From: Gilvimarinus algae
GTDB taxonomy: Bacteria > Pseudomonadota > Gammaproteobacteria > Pseudomonadales > Cellvibrionaceae
Reading direction: 5' to 3'
Length of the DNA stretch: 64,000 nt
NCBI RefSeq assembly: GCF_030518215.1
Contig: NZ_JAULRT010000035.1
Coordinates: 310,001 to 374,000, forward strand
The position numbers and the translations under genes were made by a program. Within the stretch, counting starts at the first letter, position 1; the number at the start of each line of letters is the position of its first letter. Below the pieces are notes generated by a model. That model was not told where the DNA came from, did no database searches, and saw only the letters and a program-made list of their open reading frames with translations. Shown here piece by piece: positions 33,626 through 42,840 of the stretch.

Positions 33626-34741
33626 TTAGGGTATCGCTCTATCCAGCGCGGCATCAAAGCACTTGCCGTCAAAAGGTACCACCAGCACCTTGCTGCCGTG
33701 TCTGTCATTGCCCATGTCATCCCACTTATTCACATCCAGCGCCGAGAAAGTAAAGTGTGTGACGTGGCCGTTTTCAATTAAAACGCCGGGGCGCTCCAGC
33801 AAGCTCCACTCGTTCCTCTCGCCGTCTTCATACTCAAATCCCAGACGCGGGTCATAGGCAATGCCGGTATCGATCCAGTTGTTGATGCCATCGCGCGAGA
33901 CCAGATGCCGCGCTTTGCGGATATCCCACCAATTCAGGGTGATGTGATACAAGCCGCCGCTGTACCAGACGATAGGATCTTCTGCCTTGGCGTTGTCGTA
34001 ACCTTCAATGCTCGGCCAAATGCTGGGGCCCTGGGCAACATAGGGCCCCATAAGGTGGTCGCTGAGCATAATGATACCCGGGCGCGATACCAGCAGAAAT
34101 TTACCGTCCGGGCGCACAATAATACTGACGTTCGCGCCGGCCCGATTTAAGTCCTGGCCATTGGCCTCCATGCTCACCGTCCCCTGCAGCTGATACTCAC
34201 CGTCAATGGTCTCAGCAATAAACACATCGCCGTAGCGCCCGGCGTCACTGGCCACCGCATAGTAACGGCCATCGGGCAGGATACCGCCAGTGATATTGTG
34301 GCCCGCGCCATCGCGGTCAGAAAACAGGGGTTTCGGATTTCGGTAGGGCCCCTCGGGCTTATCGCTCACGGCATGCACGGCAATGGACTTTGCCCAATCG
34401 TAGTGGGTCAAGCTCCCTGGCCAGCGACTTGCGAGCAAATGATAGCGGCCCTCCGGGCCCTTGATGATTTTACCGTCCCAATAATTCCACTCAGGTTGCG
34501 GCTGGGCGCTTTCCAAACCATTGTCGATATCGCGCGGCAGCACTCCCTCGGCGCCCCACACATCCGCACGGCGATTGCAGGAGGGCATGGGCAGAAAATA
34601 ATCCACCATTTGCAGGGAGTCTTTACCCTGGCAGGCGGCCCGCTCAGTAGGCTCGCGTTCTGATTCGGTGTCGGGGAGTGAACTGCAGGCCGCAGTGAAT
34701 GCGGCGATCAATGCAAAGGTTAACGGGCTTAGTTGTCTCAT
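33626..34741 (-). CDS. GH43-like five-bladed propeller lipoprotein
   Basis: 371 residues with lipoprotein signal (FALIAAFTAACSS). The body has propeller blades typical of glycoside hydrolase clan F: YWDGKIIKGPEGRYHLLASR, AGHNITGGILPDGRYYAVAS, KAEDPIVWYSGGLYHITLNW (the usual catalytic-acid blade) and WSLLERPGVLIENGHVTHFT. It should act on a marine or plant polysaccharide at the outer membrane; the substrate is unknown. It leads an apparent two-gene operon with the methyltransferase. Confidence 0.8.
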   Translation of the reverse strand: MRQLSPLTFALIAAFTAACSSLPDTESEREPTERAACQGKDSLQMVDYFLPMPSCNRRADVWGAEGVLPRDIDNGLESAQPQPEWNYWDGKIIKGPEGRYHLLASRWPGSLTHYDWAKSIAVHAVSDKPEGPYRNPKPLFSDRDGAGHNITGGILPDGRYYAVASDAGRYGDVFIAETIDGEYQLQGTVSMEANGQDLNRAGANVSIIVRPDGKFLLVSRPGIIMLSDHLMGPYVAQGPSIWPSIEGYDNAKAEDPIVWYSGGLYHITLNWWDIRKARHLVSRDGINNWIDTGIAYDPRLGFEYEDGERNEWSLLERPGVLIENGHVTHFTFSALDVNKWDDMGNDRHGSKVLVVPFDGKCFDAALDRAIP

Positions 34742-34917
34742 AGAGTTGATAAGTGTTTGGGCATTATTAGAATCCGGGTAATCTACGCCAACACGATCTG
34801 GTTGGGAAGCCTGCTTAGGTTAAGATCGATTTACCTCCAAGCTGGAACAGGCGCTTTCAGTAGTGAAAAACAACGAGCGACACCGATAGATTTTCCGAAA
34901 TGCGCGATAGCCAATGA

Positions 34918-36456
34918 TCAAGCAATCGTCCAATCCGACAAAACCCAATTCGTGTCTTCATTTGGGCTATGGACCCATATCTCCATAGAGCGCGGTAAAT
35001 CTCTCTCAGTCCAGCGAAACACCGCGTGCCAAGGTGTCTCACCAGAAACCTGGCTGGCACGGGAGAATGGAACCAGATCACCCTCTAGGTCGAGCCATTG
35101 TTCTGAGACCTCAAGGCGACGCCAATCTTTTCGACTCTGAGGTTCGTCATGCGGCGTTGGGTCTGACACGGCGCCATAACGCACACTCAGGCTGAGCCCC
35201 TCAATGGGCCCATAGACATTGTGATACATCAGCTCAACCATCCAGCCACCAGAGTCCTGCGAAAATACACGCGCCTGCAAGACCGATTCTCCCGCCAGCT
35301 CCCAGCTTGCTTCAGCGAAGGGCGCCTCATCCTCTTCCTCGTTGAGTAAGCCATATTGCCTCAATTTTTCTACTAAAGGCGCCAGAGGCATTTGCGCAAA
35401 ATCATCCCAGAAAAACTCATCCAGCTTGTCTCTTGCAATTGCGCAGTCCAAGCCCGAAGCAAACAACAAATCAATCATTTCACAGCGCCGTTCCAGTTGG
35501 GATTTTGCATCCGTTTCAGACAGACTCAAGGCTTTCGCTGCTCCGACCAACTCTTTTCTCTTCTGTTCAGCTTCGCGCATAAGCCGATTAAAGTTGCTTC
35601 CATCCTCAGCGATTAACGCGTTGTCAACATGAATACTGTGAGAGCCTGGATACCCTTTGCACTTGATACAATGATAGGCGTAGTAATCCATCTCAGGCAG
35701 TTCATCCGTCCAAAACAGATAGGACATACAGGCTTCTCGCACAGGATTCAGAGTAGCGGTTATCGCCTTATTAATATCAAATTTCCCTCCAACTAAAACA
35801 CGCTTGACGGCCTCAACATCCAAGCGAGCGCAGTCATAGCAAAGCAACAATTTCTGGATCGGTGCACCAAATTTCGCAACAGATCGAAACGACTCCAATA
35901 GCTCTGGATAACGCAATAGCTGCCGCACAAATGTCGCATTCGCAGCTAATGGCTTTTGACCCGACCGCTTAAACAACTGGATAAAGTCTTGTAAGCCCTG
36001 AGCACCTCGGGCGTAAAAACAAAGCTCGGGTGCTGAGAGCTTAAGTCGATCTTTGCTGGCTACTTTAGCGCCTGCCGTCAGTAATTGACTTATCGCGTAT
36101 TCATTGCCGACACGGCAGGCCACAAGGAGAGGCGTTCTCGCCAAATTAAGATCCTTGCCAAAAGAGTGGCGCAATCTCTCTTCGGCCTTGTCAAGTGATG
36201 AGCCTACCTCTACCTCACCCAACATATAATTGATGCCAGCACCTAGATTATCCTCAACAGGAACCGAATACTCCAAAGCCGACTTTTGTCCAACCAGCTT
36301 ATCAATAACTTCTCTATTGTCATTGATAATTGCCACATCAAAAAGGGTTCGGCCATCGGCATGTAGGCAAAAATCATCGAGCTTCTCGAGAAGGTCAAGT
36401 GTATCCGGGTGATGTTGAGCCACTCGATTGAACAGGACCGCGAGATTTTCCGTCAT
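34918..36456 (-). CDS. Ankyrin-repeat-like protein of unknown function
   Basis: 512 residues without a signal peptide. The N-terminal half resembles ankyrin repeats (ADGRTLFDVAIINDNREVID, ARTPLLVACRVGNEYAISQL, VEAVKRVLVGGKFDINKAI). The middle carries cysteines in YAYHCIKCKGYPGSHS and a charged helix (NRLMREAEQKRKELVGAAKA). The last 120 residues form a beta-rich domain with many tryptophans (WRRLEVSEQWLDLEG, WEIWVHSP-type strands). Codon use is less GC-biased than neighbours. I do not recognise the family; cytoplasmic protein-binding is the most that can be said. Confidence 0.7.
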   Translation of the reverse strand: MTENLAVLFNRVAQHHPDTLDLLEKLDDFCLHADGRTLFDVAIINDNREVIDKLVGQKSALEYSVPVEDNLGAGINYMLGEVEVGSSLDKAEERLRHSFGKDLNLARTPLLVACRVGNEYAISQLLTAGAKVASKDRLKLSAPELCFYARGAQGLQDFIQLFKRSGQKPLAANATFVRQLLRYPELLESFRSVAKFGAPIQKLLLCYDCARLDVEAVKRVLVGGKFDINKAITATLNPVREACMSYLFWTDELPEMDYYAYHCIKCKGYPGSHSIHVDNALIAEDGSNFNRLMREAEQKRKELVGAAKALSLSETDAKSQLERRCEMIDLLFASGLDCAIARDKLDEFFWDDFAQMPLAPLVEKLRQYGLLNEEEDEAPFAEASWELAGESVLQARVFSQDSGGWMVELMYHNVYGPIEGLSLSVRYGAVSDPTPHDEPQSRKDWRRLEVSEQWLDLEGDLVPFSRASQVSGETPWHAVFRWTERDLPRSMEIWVHSPNEDTNWVLSDWTIA

Positions 36457-36708
36457 AGAAAGGTTCCGAAGTTTTTTACTTCACTAGCACAAACTTAACC
36501 TGCGTTATTGCTGATGATGTTAGCCTGCCCGAGGAACAACAAACAAATTGCCATTCACTCCAAATTGCAAGACCACATATTGGGCAGGCTAAGCGCATGC
36601 CACAAATCTCAAAGCGGGGTGGGCCATTGAGCACAATGGCTTAATCAACTCCTTTTTGAAACCAGGAAAAATGGCATCGCTTCGTCGCCTTTGCGGGGTC
36701 CTTTTGTA

Positions 36709-37848
36709 TCAATACCAAAACGAAAAATAAAACCGTATCACATTGGCATCAAAATTATAGAAGGGCTCCTCGCCCGGCGCGGCCTCGGTGTCGAGTACAT
36801 TGCGAAAGCTCTGGTAATCAAACTGAAAGTGATCCCAGTAGAGGTTGACAGTGCTTTTCTCAAAAACCCACAGCCATTTTTCCGGCACATTGTAGGTGAT
36901 ACCCAGGCCAATGTTATCGGAGGTGTAATCGCTCAGCTCTTTGTCCCGCGCCATAAAATTTTGAGCATCGCGGTAGGGGAAAAGGTCTGAATAAAAATCC
37001 GCGGCGCTTTGCTGGTAGTTGCGGTATTTGAGTTCAAACAGCCAGCGCTGGCCCCAGGGGTGGGTGTAGCGCAGCTCCCAGTTGTCCGCCTCTATGCCCC
37101 AGCTGTCTTCGTAGTAGCGGTAATCGGCGCGCAGGCTGGCGCGGTAAGGTAGATAGTAAATGGCGCGCAGGCTGGCGGCATCAGAGTTGCGGGTTTCGGG
37201 GTAGATTTCACGCTGGTAACTGTAGCCTTGCGCGGCATTGGGGTCCAGGTAGCGCACCTGGCGGTAGGGGTTGTTGAGAAAACCCTCATCGACAGCGGAC
37301 TCTACATTGACGGCGGCGATCAGCGATTTGGTGAGAATTTGCGAAAGGTTCACCTGGTAGCGACGGCGGCGCACTTCCTCTTCAAACTCGGGGTTGCCGT
37401 TTTGCCCCACCACATCCTCGCCGTAGCTCACACCAAAGGTCAACGTGGTTAAATCGCCAAAAAACGCCTGGCTGATACTGACGCTGCCGGTCTGTGCCTG
37501 GTAGTCGTTTTCATCGCTGCTGGTGTAGCCCGCGCGGATGATCGTGCGGTCGTGCAGAAACTCGGTGCCCACAGAATACTCGGTGCGCTCTTCCGAGTAT
37601 TCGCTGGCGGTGGCCAGCACATCGATAGAGGCGCTGGAAACCATATCCACATAATAGTTGGCGGACACCGCCACATTGGTGCCGATGTTTTTGCGCACCA
37701 GAATCGAGGGGCCGTCGATGGTGGCGCCGCCGCCATCGTAGCTGTGGTACATGACATCCAAACGGTCGGGCGCGAGTACTTCGGCGCGCGCCACGGTCAT
37801 CAGCGCAAGCGCTGCCAGTGCAAAAATAACGCGCTTAGTTGCAGCCAC
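36709..37848 (-). CDS. DUF3570 outer-membrane beta-barrel-like protein
   Basis: 379 residues from GTG 37848, preceded by GGGGGTGG; an in-frame ATG at 37869 gives a longer N-terminus. Signal peptide (KRVIFALAALALMTVARA). The family opening RLDVMYHSYDGGGATIDGPS and beta-strand content (VSANYYVDMVSSASIDV, YSVGTEFLHDRTIIRAGYTS) end with aromatic FYFSFWY, typical of outer-membrane barrels. DUF3570 is almost always encoded next to DUF4266 and TlpA-like genes, as here; its role is unknown. The start overlaps DUF4266. Confidence 0.88.
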   Translation of the reverse strand: MAATKRVIFALAALALMTVARAEVLAPDRLDVMYHSYDGGGATIDGPSILVRKNIGTNVAVSANYYVDMVSSASIDVLATASEYSEERTEYSVGTEFLHDRTIIRAGYTSSDENDYQAQTGSVSISQAFFGDLTTLTFGVSYGEDVVGQNGNPEFEEEVRRRRYQVNLSQILTKSLIAAVNVESAVDEGFLNNPYRQVRYLDPNAAQGYSYQREIYPETRNSDAASLRAIYYLPYRASLRADYRYYEDSWGIEADNWELRYTHPWGQRWLFELKYRNYQQSAADFYSDLFPYRDAQNFMARDKELSDYTSDNIGLGITYNVPEKWLWVFEKSTVNLYWDHFQFDYQSFRNVLDTEAAPGEEPFYNFDANVIRFYFSFWY

Positions 37849-38047
37849 AGCCACCCCCACTGGCGCCATCGGCGCCGCGCGCCGCTTCGCGCGCTTCGTA
37901 CACGTGATGCAGGTAGGTGCTGGCGATAGGGTCGCGATCAAAGCTCATGATTTCATCGGCGAGGTTTTCCCGCTCGTAAGGTTTTACCCACGGACTGCAG
38001 CCCGTCATCAAGAGCAACCCCATACACACAAGCGCCAGCCGGATCAT
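37835..38047 (-). CDS. DUF4266 small lipoprotein
   Basis: 70 residues. Lipobox LLLMTGCSPW gives a short membrane-attached protein with WVKPYERENLADEIM, the DUF4266 hallmark, and a C-terminal HVYEAREAARGADGASGGGC followed by GCN. The tail CGC motif resembles a metal- or thioether-binding end. Its ATG overlaps the TlpA stop by four bases and its stop lies inside the next gene's start region. Confidence 0.88.
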   Translation of the reverse strand: MIRLALVCMGLLLMTGCSPWVKPYERENLADEIMSFDRDPIASTYLHHVYEAREAARGADGASGGGCGCN

Positions 38048-38535
38048 TCGCGAATCAGCTCCTTGATTTGGGTGCGGTACTTTTCTTCGTCGCCACTGCG
38101 ATAGCCGCGATTAACGTAGCGAATCTTGCCGTCGCGATCAATCAAAATGGTGGTCGGCATGGCGTCCACATCGTAGAGCTTGCTGACTTTACTGGTGGGA
38201 TCGTAGAGCACCGGAAAGCTCACCGGAATATCCTCTAGCAACTTGTCCGCAGCAGCGGTATCCGACTCCACATTCACGCCGTAGAGCACAAAGCCCGCGT
38301 CCTGGTAACGCTGGAAGAGATCATCCAACAGCGGCATTTCCTTGCGACATGGAGCGCACCAGCTGGCCCAGAAATTGAGCATCACCACGGTGCCGCGCTG
38401 CTCAGCCAGGCGCAGGTTATCGCCGGTTGTGCTTTTCAGAGTAAAGTCCGGCGCCGTTTCCTCGGCCTGCACCTGCAGGGTAACGGTGGCGGCCAGTAAG
38501 GCAAAAAACATCAGGGTCTTGCGCCAAAAAAGCAT
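38044..38535 (-). CDS. TlpA-family thioredoxin
   Basis: 163 residues with signal (TLMFFALLAATVTLQVQA). Redoxin core with LNFWASWCAPCRKEMPLLDD (CAPC), YGVNVESDTAAADKLLED and DAMPTTILIDRDGKIRYVNR. Probably keeps cysteines reduced for heme attachment or for the CGC tail of DUF4266 in this operon; the order TlpA-DUF4266-DUF3570 is conserved in many proteobacteria. Confidence 0.9.
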   Translation of the reverse strand: MLFWRKTLMFFALLAATVTLQVQAEETAPDFTLKSTTGDNLRLAEQRGTVVMLNFWASWCAPCRKEMPLLDDLFQRYQDAGFVLYGVNVESDTAAADKLLEDIPVSFPVLYDPTSKVSKLYDVDAMPTTILIDRDGKIRYVNRGYRSGDEEKYRTQIKELIRE

Positions 38536-38546
38536 GAATGCGGCTC

Positions 38547-39185
38547 CTAAAAGAAAATGGACAGGCCCAGGCGGCCTTCAAAGTTATTGGTTTGGCGAGA
38601 CTCGCCAAACAGCTCGTGAGTAAACAGGTGATCGCGCATACCGATATCCAGGGCAAACCAATCGGTGGCGTAGAATTTGTAGCCGGCGCCGAAGGTGTAG
38701 GTGGCGTAGCGGTTGCTGGCAAACTCGGTGTTGCCGCCGCCGGCGGTAATGTAAAAGTGGGTGTTAAACGCCGTGCCCGAGCCAAAGTAGACCTGGCCGG
38801 GGAAGATTTTGTAACCGAGCGAAAGTACGTAGTAAGAGAACTCGCGCTCTTCATCGGTAAGCAGCTCGACCGCGCCACTCAATAGCTCGTAGCTGGTTTT
38901 ATTGGCCTCGCTCACACCGTAAATGGCCTCGACAAAAAAGTCCTCGGTGATGTGGTAGGCGAGGTTAGCGCCAATCACCGAGTTGCTGCCAAAGTCTTCA
39001 ATGCCCAGCACGCCACCGTAGATACCAAATTCAAAGTTTTCGGTATCGAGCATGTCCTCGCTGATGTCACGGCGCTCAATATCCGCACCCACTATCGGCT
39101 CCAGCGGGTCGTCTTCCTGCGCCCAGAGAAGGCCCGGCAGCGCCAGCAGCGCGGCTAGAAAAATACGTTGAAGCCGACTCGCCAT
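38547..39185 (-). CDS. Outer-membrane beta-barrel protein
   Basis: 212 residues with signal peptide (IFLAALLALPGLLWAQ), then alternating strands (NFEFGIYGGVLGIEDFG, SYYVLSLGYKIFPGQVYFG) ending in LGLSIFF, the C-terminal phenylalanine signal for BAM. Similar in layout to the barrel part of the neighbour at 39155-39910, whose gene it overlaps by 31 bases. OmpW/OmpA-N-like small barrel; ligand unknown. Confidence 0.8.
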   Translation of the reverse strand: MASRLQRIFLAALLALPGLLWAQEDDPLEPIVGADIERRDISEDMLDTENFEFGIYGGVLGIEDFGSNSVIGANLAYHITEDFFVEAIYGVSEANKTSYELLSGAVELLTDEEREFSYYVLSLGYKIFPGQVYFGSGTAFNTHFYITAGGGNTEFASNRYATYTFGAGYKFYATDWFALDIGMRDHLFTHELFGESRQTNNFEGRLGLSIFF

Positions 39186-39910
39186 TCGTTAACCTCGTCG
39201 TTGTTTTCCCGCGTTGTCAGCAGGTAGTGATTGGTGTACTCCAGGCGCATAAAAAAGCGCCGCGACAAATACACGTAAGTGCCCAGGCTCGCCTGCAACA
39301 CCGAGTCTTCCCGGTCCTCGGTATCCACCAAGGTCGCGCTCGGTTGAATCTTGATAATACCCGCGCCCACGCTTAAAAACGGCGACACCCGCCACTCGGG
39401 AAACGGTTGATGCAACAAACCGGCGGCGATGATTTCACTGTCGGAAAAACTGCCCGCCTGCTGCGCGTAGCGCGCCTCCAAAGTCAGGTTGCGGGTAAAG
39501 CGGTAGCCGAGCGTGGCGGTGACTGAGTCGGCCCCGCCAAAATCGCCGAAGCCCGCGCCCAGCTCGAACCGGCCAACCACCGCATCGGAGCGGTACTCGT
39601 CGGTAAAGTCCGGCACCTGCCCGCTGGGGTCCAGGGTCGAGGCCATGGCCTCGCGTTTGATCCAGCCCTCCACGCCTTTATCCGTGGCGATTTTGATCCA
39701 GCTGGTGCGGCTTTTCAGCAGGGTTATGGTTTCGCCGTGCTCGAGCGCATGAAAAATCGGGTAGCCGCGGCCGGGGCCGGAGTACACATCGATGTAGGCG
39801 CTGTTAACCGTGACCACCAGGGGCTCATCCGGCCCAAACCAGTCGGCGCGCGCCGGCAGTGCCAAAAGCACCGCGAGGAACAAGAGCGTGAGGTTAGGCA
39901 GCCTTGGCAT
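39155..39910 (-). CDS. SH3-domain outer-membrane barrel protein
   Basis: 251 residues from ATG 39910 (stop and start share TGATG). Signal peptide (LTLLFLAVLLALPARA), then an SH3b domain (VTVNSAYIDVYSGPGRGYPI, SRTSWIKIATDKGVEGWIKR) and a C-terminal barrel ending WRVGFNVFF. SH3b domains bind peptidoglycan or protein ligands. The design suggests a barrel tethered to the wall in the same complex as the diheme lipoprotein encoded just upstream. Confidence 0.82.
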   Translation of the reverse strand: MPRLPNLTLLFLAVLLALPARADWFGPDEPLVVTVNSAYIDVYSGPGRGYPIFHALEHGETITLLKSRTSWIKIATDKGVEGWIKREAMASTLDPSGQVPDFTDEYRSDAVVGRFELGAGFGDFGGADSVTATLGYRFTRNLTLEARYAQQAGSFSDSEIIAAGLLHQPFPEWRVSPFLSVGAGIIKIQPSATLVDTEDREDSVLQASLGTYVYLSRRFFMRLEYTNHYLLTTRENNDEVNEWRVGFNVFF

Positions 39911-42591
39911 CAATCGGGTACATCAAAAGGGTTGTTATAGTATTGGGCACCGATGTCCAGCCACTCGCTGATGAGTTTTTGCTCGGCGGCGTTGAGCAGA
40001 CCGCGATGATCCACGGTCATCTGCTCGGCATCAAAGCTGTTGAGCGTTTCAAAAAACGAGCCGCTGGCCCAGGCGCCGGCCGGCGACATGGTGCGCGATA
40101 CCGGCACAGTCACCAGGATGGGAATGGGGTTGCCCGCTTCGTCCAGTATCAACTCGCCATCCTCATCGGTTTCAAACTCACCGCTTTCAATCAGCACTTC
40201 CTGCAATACGCCATCCACCACTTCCAGCTCATTGTGGGTAAAGAGCAGGTTGCGATAGGAGGTGATATGCGGCGAATTATTCTCACTTGCCGTCAAGTCT
40301 AACTGCCCCGCCGGAATCTGCACAAGGCCATCGACATCGGCGGGGCTGTGGCAGCTGCTGCAGGTGTTGTCGGCGGCGATGCTGCCGTCCTCGGCCAACA
40401 CCAGCCGCGGTTTGTCCCACAGCGGCTGAATTTGATCCGGGTAGTTCACCACAATCCGGCACTCGGCGTTCCAGTTTGCCAGGCATGCCTCACTGGTGGG
40501 CAGCTGCGCCGGCTCGGCGTCTGGCACATCGGCGTAGGCGTAGCTAAGTGGCGCGTCCTTGGGGCGCACCGCCGGGTCGGTCCACTCATCCTCGTAGACA
40601 ATGTCCACGCTCGGGCGGCGGATGCCGGCGATGCGGGCGTAGACCTCCGCCATGGTTTCACCCATATCGGCAAACAGGGCGGGCTCGGTGTTGGGGAAGG
40701 GCACGCCGGTAGTGGGCGCGCCGGCGTTGATACTCTCGGGCCCGGCACCCGCGCGGCCATGAGGAATAGCGGAGCCGTCTTCGTGGCAGCCCTGGCACTC
40801 AAAGGTTTCGCCGGGGCGCACCTGCAGCCAGTGCTCGTGCCGATCGGAAATGCGCCGCCCCGCGCCATCCACCACCGAGACGGTAAAGGCCACATCCGCC
40901 GGCACCAGGGTTTTGACCGAGCCATCGGGCTCGATGGGCACGTAACCGAGTATCTCTTTAAAGCGCTGGGCACTGCTGGCGCCAAAGGCGCTGCCGGGAA
41001 AATTCAAAATCTCGTTGGGCGGCTCAGATACGGCCTTCACCAACCGCAAAAAGCGGGCGGGGCGCTCATCGGCGCTGAACTGCGCCGGGTCGCGCAGGTT
41101 CTCAATGCCGGCGGTGGTGGTGTCCTCGCCGTCCAGGTCGTAAACACTGCGGATGTGCAGCACACCCAGGCCATCGGCGGCCAGCTCCTGATCCACCTCG
41201 GGGGCCAGGTACTCGGCCGGAGCGCGCGGTTCCAGGGTGACAATGTCGGTGTAGTAGACGTCTTCATCGGGGACGATCACCGGCTGCTGCAGGTTGTCGT
41301 CCAGGTTGTACACCCACAGACCATAGACCGGCGGCGCCGCTTCCAGCTCCTGGGCCATGTACTCGTCGGTGCAGGGCACATAGCGCTCGTCGCTGCCCTC
41401 AACATCCGGATCGGCAGGCTCGATCAGGCGGCACTGGCTCCAGCTCACGAGCAGGCGGTTGGTACCGTCGTACAGAGGCGTCAAGGCCGAGAATTCGCCG
41501 TGACGGGAGATCTCGCCGTCAATCACCACCGGCAGCACCGTCAGGGTGTTCAGGGCCGCATCCTCGGGCAGCGGCGTCTCTTCCTCGGTGGAGGTGACGG
41601 CGCGGTTGTCCTCCACATAGTCGGTGTGGTTGATGGCGAGCATGTCACCACCGAGCAGATCATTGCGCGGTTTGTAAATGCCCACTAGCCGGCCGTCGGG
41701 CAGCAGCTCTGGGTTAAACAACCAGGGCTTTTCGTCGTCCAGGCGCGTGTGGTACCCGTAGTGCAGGCGCAGGTCGGTGCCGTCCGGCCGCATGGTGTAA
41801 TAGCTGATACGGTTGTTGCGGTAGTTGTCAGCGCGGGTAAAGAGCACGCGGCCATCGTCCAGCAGCAGCGGGTCCCACTCGTGGCTCTGGTTGTAGCTGA
41901 GCTGGCGGATATCGCTGCCGTCGTCGTTCATGGAGTGGAGTACAAAGGCCGGGCCGTCGCCACTTTCACTCTCGGCGGCGTACTGGGGTTTGTTGTCGTC
42001 CAGCAAAATAGCGCGGCTGCGCACCTGGCGGGTGGAGGCAAAGACAATGCGGCCATCGGCCAGATAGCGCGGGTTAATGTCGTCGGCTTGCTCGGCGAGA
42101 ATGTCGGAGTCGATCACCCGGCGCAGACTGTCCAGCGCCAGGTTGTACTCCCAGATGTTCCAGCTCGGCTGCTCGTCCTCGTCCACATCCTCCAGCTCGG
42201 GCGCGCGCATGGCAAACAGCAAACGGTCGCCGTCCGGGTGGGCGCTCAAGTCCTTTACATCGTACTCGCTGCCCTCGCCAAAGGCGCGGTCGCTGATGTT
42301 GGTGGCCAGGGCATCGTCAGTGGCGCGGTCTTTGATAAACAGCCGGGCGCCGGGCAGAAAGCCATCGCGATCAAACGCCTGGGGCGCCAGCAGCTCGCCC
42401 TCCTCGTCGCGGGGCAAAGCGCGCTGAATATAGGCAATGGGCAGATCCACCACCACCGGGTCCGGCTCCTGGCCGCCGCCCGACAAACCCCCACCGCCTC
42501 CGCCACCACAGCCGGCCACGCCCAAAGCGGCGGCGCAGGCCAGCCACAGGCGGGAGAACTCAAACGCGGCGGTGCTGGAAGGCTGTTTCAT
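39910..42591 (-). CDS. PD40/hydrazine-synthase-alpha-like diheme lipoprotein
   Basis: 893 residues from ATG 42591. Lipobox ALGVAGCGGG followed by a glycine run, then a long WD40-like PD40 propeller (DINPRYLADGRIVFASTRQV, SHEWDPLLLDDGRVLFTRAD, YYTMRPDGTDLR). The C-terminal third contains two c-type heme sites, FECQGCHEDG and NTCSSCHSPA. The layout of a beta-propeller with CxxCH sites resembles the alpha subunit of anammox hydrazine synthase and many annotated HzsA-related proteins in other bacteria; there is no reason to infer hydrazine chemistry here. Surface-exposed redox function is likely. First gene of the minus-strand operon. Confidence 0.85.
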   Translation of the reverse strand: MKQPSSTAAFEFSRLWLACAAALGVAGCGGGGGGGLSGGGQEPDPVVVDLPIAYIQRALPRDEEGELLAPQAFDRDGFLPGARLFIKDRATDDALATNISDRAFGEGSEYDVKDLSAHPDGDRLLFAMRAPELEDVDEDEQPSWNIWEYNLALDSLRRVIDSDILAEQADDINPRYLADGRIVFASTRQVRSRAILLDDNKPQYAAESESGDGPAFVLHSMNDDGSDIRQLSYNQSHEWDPLLLDDGRVLFTRADNYRNNRISYYTMRPDGTDLRLHYGYHTRLDDEKPWLFNPELLPDGRLVGIYKPRNDLLGGDMLAINHTDYVEDNRAVTSTEEETPLPEDAALNTLTVLPVVIDGEISRHGEFSALTPLYDGTNRLLVSWSQCRLIEPADPDVEGSDERYVPCTDEYMAQELEAAPPVYGLWVYNLDDNLQQPVIVPDEDVYYTDIVTLEPRAPAEYLAPEVDQELAADGLGVLHIRSVYDLDGEDTTTAGIENLRDPAQFSADERPARFLRLVKAVSEPPNEILNFPGSAFGASSAQRFKEILGYVPIEPDGSVKTLVPADVAFTVSVVDGAGRRISDRHEHWLQVRPGETFECQGCHEDGSAIPHGRAGAGPESINAGAPTTGVPFPNTEPALFADMGETMAEVYARIAGIRRPSVDIVYEDEWTDPAVRPKDAPLSYAYADVPDAEPAQLPTSEACLANWNAECRIVVNYPDQIQPLWDKPRLVLAEDGSIAADNTCSSCHSPADVDGLVQIPAGQLDLTASENNSPHITSYRNLLFTHNELEVVDGVLQEVLIESGEFETDEDGELILDEAGNPIPILVTVPVSRTMSPAGAWASGSFFETLNSFDAEQMTVDHRGLLNAAEQKLISEWLDIGAQYYNNPFDVPD

Positions 42592-42788
42592 GGGCCTGAA
42601 TCGTCTTGGCTGGTGGCTGCTGTGGACCGGCGCGAACAAAGCCCGCGCGGGCGCATTTCTTTGTTTTGTCTGGGGCTGGCCTATTCTAGCCGTCAAAATC
42701 GGCAAAACCCCCGGATATTTGGCGGATTTGTGATTGGGTAGACACCCCCCCGCCCGTCAAACCCTCAGGCTGGCCTGCCCCATGGGCC

Positions 42789-42794
42789 TATAAT
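42789..42794 (+). promoter_or_regulatory. Candidate -10 box of the plus-strand cytochrome operon
   Basis: A perfect TATAAT 47 bases before the ATG of the first cytochrome gene, inside the 249-base divergent gap. No good -35 hexamer is seen at the right distance, so an activator may be needed. Confidence 0.4.
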
Positions 42795-42840
42795 AGTCGC
42801 ACAGAATACAAGCAATCATGATAACCGTGGAGCGCGGGGG

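Noticed and set aside
40348-41688. 446-codon plus-strand frame opposite the PD40 lipoprotein gene
   Set aside because: Shadow frame without recognisable protein features.
39910-42591. Idea that the PD40 protein is a true hydrazine synthase subunit
   Set aside because: No beta/gamma subunits or anammox genes; only the propeller-plus-CxxCH layout is shared.
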